Below are positions 1 to 8,602 of a stretch of DNA of 11,977 nt, piece after piece (position 1 is the stretch's first letter; each line of letters starts with the position of its first letter). A model generated the notes under the pieces. The model saw only the letters and a list, made by a program, of their open reading frames with translations, made no database searches and had not been told where the DNA came from. Location: positions 8,619-20,595 of the forward strand of contig LSSL01001002.1 in assembly GCA_001953115.1 (NCBI GenBank), in the 5' to 3' direction. The position numbers were made by a program, and so were the translations under genes. The stretch is from Smittium mucronatum (Eukaryota; Kickxellomycota; Harpellomycetes; Harpellales; Legeriomycetaceae).

Positions 1-15
1 GGGGGGGGGGGGGGG
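1..15. repeat. Homopolymer G run at window edge
   Basis: Fifteen consecutive G bases open the window, followed by a short G/T-rich stretch (tggtgg), after which the DNA becomes strongly AT-rich. Nothing else in the window looks like this. A contig-end or base-calling artefact is the likeliest explanation; a genuine G-tract is possible. It does not look like a telomere, because no short unit repeats. Confidence 0.8.
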
Positions 16-373
16 TGGTGGTTTAATATTTAACATATTTCTCCCACAGATTTATTGCTGTACTTTCTAAAAAATCTACTAACACTCTTATATACCCAAT
101 TCTTTTTTATTCACTTTATCTGTTTATTTAAGAGCAAATTTTCAAGCACAAAAACCCAATCAGCACCTTCTATTTTTTTTGAATAGCATTTATTTAGATT
201 AGTCTATTCCTCAAATTAATTTTATCTGTTGGTCTAAAAATACTTGATTTTTAATTCATCGCATATATTAATTTATACATGTGTACTTCAGATTTTCCCC
301 CTTTTTTTTTCATATTTTTTTAATACAGTTTTTAATGACAGCAACTCGGAATAATATACCGTGATAAAAGTGT

Positions 374-437
374 TTTGTAGATATCGGCACAAGTCTTCAC
401 TTCACTCAAGTCCGCAAAAAATCTTGTATTCTACAAA
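374..437. repeat. Inverted repeat with transposon-end-like motifs
   Basis: Perfect 8-bp arms (tttgtaga at 374-381 and tctacaaa at 430-437) flank 48 bases. Within the spacer lie acaagtc (389-395) and aagtccgca (408-416). The same two words occur in the same order on the opposite strand in the 41-bp tandem repeat at 830-911. The two sites are therefore in inverted orientation about 0.5 kb apart, as expected for subterminal repeats of a small non-autonomous DNA transposon. This is an inference from short matches only. Confidence 0.35.
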
Positions 438-809
438 TTTCCAGTTTTTTAAAAAAGAAAACTATAGGCTAAAACAAATTAGTTCAGTAATCTTTTAAAG
501 ATATTGTTTGGCTAATGTTTCTCCAAATATCGAAAAAGCTTTGCAATATTACCAATTTTGGAAAAATTACCCCGAGTTTATTTTTAGGCCAATATTTTTT
601 TAATATCGTCAACTCGAACACATAATTTTAACCAATGAATCGCCAAAAACATTAGCTGAGTTGTTCAACAGTAGCCACTTAAAAAAAGTAAATGGAGGCA
701 GATTTAGAGTCCTGTATTTTCATCAAATGAAAAAGGTAAATGCATTCTTTCTACTGGTTGATATCTGCAAAATGCTAAAAAATGGACTCTATTTATTCGC
801 CTGAGCAAT

Positions 810-844
810 GTCCGCATTTTGAATTTCATGTTTAAAATGCGGAC
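810..844. repeat. 14-bp imperfect inverted repeat (hairpin)
   Basis: gtccgcattttgaa (810-823) and tttaaaatgcggac (831-844) are reverse complements except for one position, with a 7-base spacer. The right arm is the beginning of the first unit of the adjacent 41-bp tandem repeat, so the left arm is an inverted extra copy of that unit's start. The arrangement resembles the ends of a DNA transposon folded back, or two element ends joined. Confidence 0.7.
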
Positions 845-930
845 TTACGCCAACTTGTTCTGTAATTTTAGTTTAAAATGCGGACTTAAGCCGACTTGTA
901 ATGTAATATTAGTTTAAAAAGTCCCCCTAA
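830..930. repeat. 41-bp tandem repeat, two full units plus a diverged third
   Basis: Unit 1 (830-870) and unit 2 (871-911) align without gaps and differ at 5 of 41 positions. A third copy starts in register at 912 but matches for only about 8 bases before diverging into agtccccctaac. Each unit carries the core ttaaaatgcggactta followed by a gcc-acttgt word. Such short subterminal repeats are common near the ends of pogo/Tigger-type and other DNA transposons. A pogo/Tigger-type relic lies about 6 kb away, but no direct link was shown. Confidence 0.75.
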
Positions 931-1744
931 CAAGTTGATATCCAACAATTATAAGCTATTTATTCTATGGATTTGGTCGAAATAAAATCTTTTGCGGAAT
1001 TTTAAAAGTGATGTGCTATCTCTTAAAGCTTTAAAGTCTTCTTTGTATCCTTTAAAGATTAAAGTGAAATGCATTGAAATGATATCTTTTTTCCGAGGTA
1101 CATTTTTATATAAACCCCTTTGGTTATTATTTCAGAAACCTAAGTAAATAGTTTAGGTGATGATAAAACCGATAAAAATTAAAAAAAATAACCCCTAAAA
1201 ATCAAATCACCAATAGCCCGAATTAATTCTGTTTTCTAACAATTGAAACATAATGTTTTGAATATTCAACTACAACCTGTATAATCACTTCAGTTTGGAA
1301 TTTTTTTTCTATCTTTAAAATTTATGGTAGCTATGATATCTAAAACTAAAAGGGTATTTATTTCATTGTATTTGCATCTATTTATTTCTTGTAGCAAAAT
1401 ATCCTCACATGATAGCTTAATTGAGGATAAAATCATTCATCTTCCGTTAGTTAGATTTGAAAATCTACTGATTTATACTTCAATCAAAATTTTAAAATGA
1501 AGCTGTAACATGATATCAGCTAAAAAATTATCAATAAGGATGTGGAAAAAGAAAATTTAGACCACATTAAATTCCGGATCTTTGACAATGTTCGCAACAA
1601 AAAAAATCGTATTTATGACCTTTATAAAATCGCAGTTCTAATAACTTACCTAAACCCTCTTAAATCTGAACTTTAGAAAAATAGGATTTTTGCTACATAA
1701 TTTTATCAATTTAGAATAACAAGCAAAGTTCATGTGAATTTAAA

Positions 1745-1750
1745 TTTATT
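1745..1750 (-). terminator. Candidate polyadenylation signal AATAAA
   Basis: The minus strand reads AATAAA here, about 63 nt after the stop codon of the transporter gene, a plausible place for a eukaryotic 3' end signal. In such AT-rich DNA the hexamer can easily occur by chance, so this is only a candidate. Confidence 0.35.
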
Positions 1751-1812
1751 TATGATATATAACCAATTAAACGAAAAGGGTTCATATTATTTATATTTTG
1801 AAATAATGGAAT

Positions 1813-4800
1813 CTAATAACAAAAAGATGACATCGAGGACATATATTGGTCAGTATAAACAAGTACTTTCCTGACAAACTGTAGAATTCTCTTGGGTTCA
1901 CTCTCGCAAAGAAATTCGAAATTTTCACTGCTCAAAAAGAACAAATCTACATCAATTTCAGCAAAAACATTATTATTGTAATTCCTACCGGTAAACAACG
2001 AGAGCTCCCCAAATAAAGTACCGGCTATAATACTTTCATATTTTCCCTCTTCGTGTTCGTTTGCCAAAATATTTTCATTATTTATATCTGGGAAAAATAC
2101 ATCATTAGTTTCACAGTTTCCAGCAGATGTGTTGTTTTTGCTTGAACTAGAAATGGAGGCTGTGAGCACTCCAGATCTTACTAAATACAGACCCTTGGGT
2201 TTGGTGTTTTCATGCCATAAATACTTGCCGGCAGGTAGCTTCATTTCAGTGATGAATGGGACTAAAAACATAAACATTTCAATTGGAGGAACCTCTTCAT
2301 CCTGCTGCAGTGCTCTGGCCAAAAGAGGGATGGCTGGATGCATATTTTGAGGTAGATTCACATATGGGGATAGTTGATGGTCATATTTTTCCTGCCCTGA
2401 TGGAGGATCCATGACGGTTTTTGAAGCTTTGGAAAGCATATTCAACCTAGGAGAGGAACTATACATATTCTCATCAAACACATTTGCATTCCTCGAAATT
2501 GCTGATTTGATAATTAGTTTGTCTGAGCGGGGTGGCAAAGAATTTTTATTGGATTCGAGCTCAGTAAAAGCCACGTAATATTCCAACAAGTAATTTTCAC
2601 ACCATTCAAGAGCAGAATTACAAGTAGAGAAAGTGTGAACATAAGAAATCTCAGAAGAATCGACTGTGCGGAAACCAGTTTGTGTATCTATAGTATTTCT
2701 GGAAACAGGACTCCAAACGCCAGAGGCAATAAGGGCTTTTGCGATCTCAGATTGTGGAACAACACCACAAATTACCAAATGTATCTTTTTCTCTTTCAAT
2801 ATTCGCTTTAAACGAATGAAGGCTTCGGCAGCAGAGAAATCCATGCCGGTGACAAACATGAAATCAATAATTAAGAACCTTATGGGATTTTGCTCCCATT
2901 GTCTTTGTTTTAATAGAGACAGAATTGAATCTTCGACAAAGTTAATTGTCCCGAAAAACATGAACCCTTGTAGGCGAAGCAGTTGGATTTGTTGGACAAC
3001 CTGGTCGAGGAAAAGCTTTTGCTTATAAAGCCTACGGACTGTACTTCGTGCTGATAAACCGTTACAAGATTTCCAGATTACTGAACGGTTTGAGTATAGC
3101 AAAATAAAGAAAAGGCACGCCAAAATGATGCCGAGAAGGATACCTTCATTGAAGCCCACCAAGGCCATGGTGGCAACAATCATGCAGATAGTAAAATATT
3201 CAATGGAGTTAACCATATCCCAAGTATCATAAAGAGCTTCTTTCATGAGCTCGATACCTAAGTGAAATATTAGCATACCTACAACGAGAGTAGGTATGTA
3301 TCCAAGAATGGATGGGCCTGATAGTAATATTCCGAATGTGGCAGCAGCGAGCATAAATCCAGCAAGACGACTATCACCACCAGACTTATAAAACAAAACA
3401 CTATTTGAATAAACAAGATAATTTTGGAAACTGCCTAAAATTCCGGAAACAAAATTAGAAATTCCATGAGCGAAAAGCTCTCTGTCAGTATCTAATTTAT
3501 TCATTCCAATAGATACTGATAAAGCAGGGACATTGATGGGTACATGGAGTATCCCGAAGAAAGATAGGCCAATCATTGTGGGGACAGTCCTCCAGACAGC
3601 CAACCAGTCAGTATTTCTGAAATCAAAAAGAGTGAGATAGTGATAAAAAGAGACACCGGAATCGGGTACAGCAAAAACCCAGCCTTGAGATCTCAAATTT
3701 TCGAGAGATAGGTGGAAAAAGAATACTATTACGTAAAAAACCACTGGAATGAACACACAAAAAGCAGGTATGAGCATGGGCGACTTTATGTATCTATTTA
3801 GAACTCTCAGTATGAGAGAAGAAGATAAGGCAGAACCCCAAAGGGCAACTTTGTGGGGTTGAAAGTAGCTTATAAGAGTTGGCCAGTTGAATTGGAAAGG
3901 GATCCCAGCCATAACCTCAAAACCAGTCTGAGTTAAAAAATAACCAACTCCGCCTATACAACCAACTAAAATATGCCTGGGAAAGAAATCAACAAATTTT
4001 CCAATTTTTAAAGCGCCCAAAAGCAGGAAAACGACACCAGTCATGATAGAACTAAGGGCGTATGAAACCAGAGTAGTGGCTATGACACGGTCATGGTTAT
4101 CTGTACCTACAGTTTTCAAGATGATGTCGCAAATTTGATACAGGAATGGGATAACTTCAACCATCATTAGACCATTAGCACCACGGAAGGCACTAAGGCC
4201 ACTAGACAAAACCAATTGGCATATTATTGTACTAACAAAAAACATGGACAAGCCAACAGGGCCCATATTTTGATATACCGGAATAGATAGAGGGAAGGTG
4301 ATTAAACCATAAGAGATTCCATCCAAAAGATTGAAAATCAAGCCTAAAAAAACAGCAGGAATATACTGAATAGGCCATTGCATTACATTTAAGAAAGCAG
4401 CTGAGCGTCTCCTTAGCTTGTCGAAAGGATGATTTTTGTTGTTGAAATCTTCGTAAACATTAGGGGATTGATTTTCGAAAGAGGGGGATATAGAGTTGTA
4501 AAGAGTATGACTATCAAGGGAAGGATTAGGGTTGTTACTTGAAGATTGTGGATTATTACTTCGTCTTCTGTATTCAGAAGAAATATAATTGTCGAGGAGC
4601 TTGGCGTCTTCGGATAACTTTTTTGAAGCTAGAAAATCATCATCTTCAGAAGCATATAATTCCGGCATTTCTCTAAAATCGTGATTCTGTGATAATAAAG
4701 AAGAGAGTATACCATTATTTGGTTTTAGATTACCAGGAGAGGTGGATATATGGGAATTTGAAGTGAGAGCGTTATAATTCGAGCTGGTTGGAGCGGAATC

Positions 4801-5105
4801 CACACTGTCATTGCCCAAAAGAGCTAGATTGCTTAAAAACATAGATCTCGAACGAACGGAACTATCAGATTCGGTGTAACCTTGTGGATTGGCTATTAGG
4901 ATAGTTTTAAAAAAAATGGAGGTATGGAAAAGCAAAAAAGCAGAAAAGTGAAAGATAGTGGGAAATTACATTCGGGGGCGGAGCTCAACGTGAATCCCAA
5001 GGCGCTCTGCTTTCTCATTTGAAGATTGTATGAAGTGGAAAAAATGTCATCATTCAGTTCGTCCTTGGACATGGACCAAATGGAAGCTCGATTTCTCATA
5101 GACAT
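1813..5105 (-). CDS. VSB1: SulP-family transporter with STAS and cNMP-binding-like domains (Vsb1/YGR125W-like), two exons
   Basis: Exon 1 is 5105-4970 and exon 2 is 4892-1813; joined they give 1071 codons plus stop TAG. The start ATG (5105) has A at -3 and an in-frame TAA five codons upstream (5120-5118). Residues 1-215 are a polar, Ser/Asn-rich cytosolic tail with an acidic dileucine motif (E140-DAK-LL145). About 218-650 is a multi-span SulP membrane domain; it includes the stretch SGLSAFRGANGL near 276-287. About 683-815 is a STAS domain (VTGMDFSAAEAF at 726-737). About 920-1061 is a cyclic-nucleotide-binding fold with FGELSLF at 1006-1012. Order and length match the fungal family of S. cerevisiae YGR125W/Vsb1, implicated in storing basic amino acids in the vacuole. 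Vacuolar location and arginine/lysine uptake are inferred from family; the substrate cannot be read from sequence. The nucleotide-binding loop lacks the usual arginine. No close gene neighbours; the symbol is by family resemblance. Confidence 0.9.
4893..4969 (-). other. 77-nt GT-AG intron in the transporter gene (phase 1)
   Basis: The donor reads GAAT|GTAATT and the acceptor CTAATAG|CC on the minus strand. Removing it joins E45 to S46-N47 in frame, and the total coding length (136 + 3080 nt) is a multiple of three. Read through as coding, this stretch gives a hydrophobic F/L-rich segment that makes no sense at the head of a polar tail. It holds long pyrimidine tracts. The only CTAAT branch-like motif sits directly at the acceptor. 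A fungal intron this close to the 5' end is common. Confidence 0.85.
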
Positions 5106-5225
5106 TTTGAAGAGAGATTAAATTGGGGTATCATGGAGATAGAGTGAGAGCCTCTTGTGATAAAGTTTGGACTGAGAGAGGCTTCGATGTGTATTATAAT
5201 GCAGTTCCCAGCTGTGGAAATTTTT
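5106..5225 (-). promoter_or_regulatory. 5' leader and probable core promoter of the transporter gene
   Basis: Reading toward the gene there is a TATA-like TTATAAT (about 5194-5200, roughly 90 nt upstream of the ATG), then a CT-rich leader (TCTCTCAGTCC, CTCTCACTCTATCTCC) typical of fungal 5' untranslated regions. Seven-base perfect arms (agcctct 5149-5155, agaggct 5177-5183) could form a hairpin in the leader. A CAGCTG palindrome lies at 5209-5214. None of these elements is proven; the assignment rests on position and composition. Confidence 0.4.
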
Positions 5226-5289
5226 TTGTGGAACAACAGTTGCATTCATCGATTTTCTGAATCAAGGAATTAAGATTTATGCGAAAATG

Positions 5290-6080
5290 CTTTTTATTAC
5301 AAAAATTCGATATTTAGCTGTGAAAAATAATAGAGCAGCAGGAGACCTGGCCAATGGAAATTGCTGGACTTTATAATCGAAAACGCATATGAGACATTTA
5401 TTGGATGAAATCAAAAGTCAGTCACTAGAGGAGCCAGAAAAAAAATATACGATTGATGCTTTTATAGCGGTGTTTGATTAGGATCTATGCATTGTTCTTG
5501 GCTGGAGAGCATCTTAACGGGACTGGCTTCTTCTTCCTGACTCTGAAAATCGCATCTTGATCAGCCACTAATCAGGCCTTTTGAATGCTGTTTTTTTTAT
5601 GACTGTCAACATTGTTACGTCATTGGTATCTATTAGTGCTACAACAATCGCATTCTGGTCGCTATTATTGGTCCAATGGGCTTAATCTCCATATTGGTAT
5701 CCATATGTGTTTATCATCTACTGTCCAATAGTGCACCCGATTTTACCAGATTACCGGGTTAGAGTTGGGACTTGGAAATGGAGTGTGGAGTTACTCAAGT
5801 ATGTGGGTACTGAGTACAAGCAGCATCTTTATTCAGGAGCCTAGAGGCAGAAGCGTTTTGCTGCACAGAATGTGGCTTTTTGTTGTTTCTAATACTTACT
5901 CCTGGTTCGTGAATTGCTTCGATTTACTCCAACTTGTCACATAATTTATATCCATACAATCAATAATGCCAGGGGATTCAGCGCTTAAATAAATATCCGC
6001 CTTTTTAGCAGAAAAACTAAGGGGAATGCTAAGATCCCCCAGCACTGAAGGTCTAGATACATGGATATTTGAGCTTTAAA
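5290..6080 (+). pseudogene. Decayed DNA-transposon transposase, best read as Tc1/mariner-like
   Basis: This stretch is richer in G+C than its surroundings and has short open pieces in all three plus frames, in the order expected for a Tc1/mariner transposase. IRYLAVKNNRAAGDLAN (about 5305-5355) resembles the N-terminal helix-turn-helix. KSVTRGARKK (about 5415-5450) resembles the following basic linker. RDW with DSENRI (about 5518-5560) fits the first catalytic block (usual form DW..FSDES). TTIAFW (about 5640-5665) fits the GG-S-MVWG block. IFIQE (5825-5839) fits IFQQDNA, and WFVNCFDL (about 5903-5926) fits WP..SPDLN. Spacing between the last two is 32 rather than 34 residues before the expected glutamate. 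At least four frameshifts and several stops make it dead. A minus-strand PIF/Harbinger-like reading of 5798-6060 is a rival, so the family is uncertain, though a transposon relic is likely. Confidence 0.5.
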
Positions 6081-6968
6081 AATACGAGAAATACACTAAA
6101 TCCGAAGTATTTTTTTAATTGGCCTTTTTTCTGATTTTATGACTACAAACTTTTACAAGTGAGATTGGCTGTAGCCAATAAAATTCATTCGCACAAAAAA
6201 ATCAAAGAAAATTTTGGAAAATCAAAAATCAACGAAGATTCACTTCTCATAACGCAGGCTTTTTGAAAATTTGTTTTAGAATCCCATATTTTCCAAAAAA
6301 GGGATTTTCATTTTTTGATCTTTCTATATACGGTAGACGCTTTCTTGAGTCCGATCTTTGATTTTGAGTCCAAAGTACAGATTTATCATAATTGCGGGGT
6401 TAGTGAAATCCAATAAAAATCAACACACTTCTGCAATCAGTAATTACTTTGTTATTTTCATTTGTTTTTATTTGGAAAGAAATTTGCTAATTGTTGGAGT
6501 GGTCCAATAAAAAAAATCAAAAACTCAATATATGAAACAATCACAAGATAATCGTCACCATATTTAACTGTACTCCACAACTTTCACACCTGAAGTGTTT
6601 TATCTATTAAAGGCCTGTCAGTATTTTCTTCATCAAATGTGCTAAGAATAACAATAAGGAAATATTTAAATCATCAATCAATAAATCAACTGACACTATT
6701 ACTTACATAAAACCTATTTGATAATAGAAAAAAGGCAAGAGTTACAATTGAGGATCCTTTGTATCACTGTTTTTTTTGGATGAAACAAGTTTGTGTGAAA
6801 ACAGTAAGACTTTAACTAGAATTTTTGAAATTTCTGACAACACATTACTGTATTATGTGAATTCAGTTAAAAAAATATAATAAACGATATAATATTATAT
6901 TCATGTCTTATTAAAAGCGACTTTATATTAATGGCATATTTTATTCTGGTTTAAATCCCAGATAAATT
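6081..6968. other. AT-rich spacer between two transposon relics
   Basis: No gene or clear protein remnant was seen on either strand. It contains a perfect 7-bp inverted repeat (6164-6179) and the directly repeated word gagtcc (about 6347 and 6368). It may include the outer ends of the flanking transposon relics, but no matching terminal inverted repeat pair or target-site duplication could be identified. Confidence 0.55.
6164..6179. repeat. Perfect 7-bp inverted repeat with 2-base spacer
   Basis: attggct (6164-6170), gt, agccaat (6173-6179). Each arm contains ATTGG/CCAAT, the CCAAT-box word. It lies just beyond the upstream transposase relic. It could be a chance palindrome, a small hairpin, or a binding site; no gene reading away from it is intact. 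Confidence 0.6.
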
Positions 6969-8275
6969 ATGGATGCTAAAAGAAGCCAAAGAGGGAGTGG
7001 AAATATGTCTTCGAATCCTAAATGCAAAAATATTAGAAGTTTTAGAAGAAGAAACACATTATCCATTCAGAAAAATAGGTCAAAGATAAAATGTGTATGA
7101 AAATGCAATAAGAAAAGTGTAAAAAAATCTGAAAGCATCAATCTTAGAACATTAGGAATTCAAAATAATAAACCGAGTAAATTTTTCAAGAGGTCAAAGC
7201 CTAAATGGCACAGGTTAAAAAATAAACGTTTAAGTTGGATAGAAATTTTTAGAAAGGAGAAAGTAATTCTTTCAATACAAATATTATTACAGAAATCCGC
7301 TCAAATTTCCAAGGAACTTAAAATACAAAAATTATATTTCACTAAAGGATATTATTCAAGGTTTTACAAAAGAGACGGTCTAAAAAAATTATACGGCGGA
7401 GGGGTAGATTTTGACAAATATGACCCTAAAACAGTCAATATTTCGAAAATGTTTAATAAAATGATTTTAGGTTATAAATCTGAAAATATATATCATGGAG
7501 GAGACTAGCTTATTTTATAGAATTTTGCCCATTTATACTGTATTATATCCTTCAGAGTATTTAAATAAATTAAATGACAAAAAAATCCAAAATAAATAAA
7601 AATAAATTGCAACTTGCTGCAATTAAACCGAATCCAATAGATCCCGATATCAATAGTAGGAATGTTCTCTAGGTCTGCATTTTTTTATGGGTAATGAAGC
7701 TATCATTCCATATTTTATTAAGAGTGTTCCTGGATGGACAGAAAGTTATACGATCGTTGGTTTTATGAAGTACTTAAACCTCATATAAGAATAAATTTAC
7801 ATGAAAAAATAACATTTATACTTGACAATTATCGATACCTTTCTGTAATAAAAGCAGATTGTGAAATAAATATTATATTTCTCCCACCTAGTATGACCTC
7901 TTGGAAATGGTCAATGGATATGAGAATAATTTCATATGTTAAAAAAAGGTATAAAAAACTATCTTGTGTGGCATAAAAAATACCATGATTTTGATCAGGA
8001 ATATAAAAAAAAATTCGATTCATAAAATGTAAAAAATGAGATAATCGTCGGTTGAAGTTTATTATGAAAATCCCGTTTAACTTCTAGACGCAACTAACTA
8101 GTCTTTTTCTTGGTCTAGTTTTCTTGGAAGAATATCGCTAAATGCTTTATAAAACCGGAAATTATTACAAAAATATTACTCCCTGAATTCCAAAACAATT
8201 CTGGAAATACTGGCTCTGGATTTAATTTGGATTGCAGATGAGTATATGAAATTTTGAAAACAATAAATTTTAGAA
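6969..8275 (+). pseudogene. Decayed pogo/Tigger-type DDE transposase (CENP-B-like DNA-binding domains)
   Basis: The pieces follow the family's order. First comes a psq/CENP-B-type helix-turn-helix, KILEVLEEETHYPFRKIGQR plus NVYENAIRKV (about 7020-7125). Then a Tc5/CENP-B helix-turn-helix with KPKW at 7200-7208, followed by QKSAQISKELKI and YYSRFYKRDGLKKLYGG up to about 7400. Next is ENIYHGG-ETSLFYRILP (about 7480-7530), the usual first catalytic block GDETSLFYRILP. Finally SWMDRKLYDRWFYEVLKP leads to FILDN (Asp at 7824) and FLPPSMTS with SMDMRII (Asp at 7917), then VKKRYKK. The last two Asp are 30 residues apart, as in pogo/Tigger enzymes. The first Asp is lost to a frameshift at about 7500, and stops and shifts occur throughout. 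LVWHKKY and WKNIAKCF (about 7966-8150) look like C-terminal remnants. Inactive; terminal repeats were not found. Confidence 0.8.
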
Positions 8276-8305
8276 AATTTTCGAGCTAAAATTTTTTTAA
8301 TATTA

Positions 8306-8602
8306 AAGGGAAGGATTCATTATCATTTCTTAAAAGAAGACGGATACTCATAAGAATATAGCAACGGAATGGTAATATAAACTAAAAAATACATCCATAA
8401 AATAGAATTTTTGAAAAAAAGTAAATTTATAGATAATTTACTAGTAACTGGATTTACTGAATACATTAAATACAAAGGTGAAAGGGAGAGTGTTGTTGAA
8501 AGCGGGCTCAAAATTCATAAAAAATATTCAAAAAATATAACATGTATAGATTCACTGGAATTATTTTTTTTAAATTCTTTAAAAGTGTTAGTTCATAGTT
8601 GA
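8306..8602 (+). pseudogene. Unrecognised coding-like relic, about 98 codons with two internal stops
   Basis: One plus frame from 8306 to the TGA at 8600-8602 has only two internal TAA stops (8351-8353 and 8378-8380) in DNA where stops are expected every ten codons or so. The longest open piece (8381-8599) has no ATG at its head. It reads as a mixed, non-repetitive protein including FIDNLLVTGFTEYIKYKGER, ESVVESGLKIHKKYSKN and CIDSLELFFLNSLKVL. The local G+C is a little higher (about 8475-8510). The L-x-L spacing at the end vaguely recalls leucine-rich repeats, but I do not recognise a family. It may be a decayed host gene, a further transposon fragment, or a chance open frame. Confidence 0.25.

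Larger units (their letters stand above)
16..1812. other. AT-rich non-coding region downstream of the transporter gene
   Basis: No open frame of useful length or recognisable protein motif was found on either strand. The stretch contains the repeat cluster listed separately (about 370-930) and several copies of the palindrome CTTTAAAG near 1020-1065. The last ~70 bases hold the 3' untranslated region of the minus-strand transporter gene. The remainder reads as ordinary AT-rich spacer, possibly with old transposon debris. Confidence 0.6.

Noticed and set aside
2129..3028. Two plus-strand open frames (2129-2350 and 2666-3028)
   Set aside because: They lie antisense inside the transporter's coding exon, have no recognisable motifs, and are what the opposite strand of a long conserved ORF produces.
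4896..5105. A separate 69-codon minus-strand gene
   Set aside because: Its first 45 codons are exon 1 of the transporter; the rest is read-through of the pyrimidine-rich intron.
5894..5899. Perfect GTAAGT donor on the minus strand, suggesting a spliced gene in 5400-6100
   Set aside because: On that strand the protein-like reading continues straight across the site in another frame, so a frameshift explains it better than an intron, and no consistent downstream exon or acceptor was found.
7829..8023. Minus-strand open frame
   Set aside because: It is antisense to the best-preserved part of the pogo/Tigger DDE domain and has no motif of its own.
8323..8511. Minus-strand open frame rich in Leu, Ser and Tyr
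   Set aside because: It is antisense to the coding-like relic at 8306-8602, with no recognisable motif.
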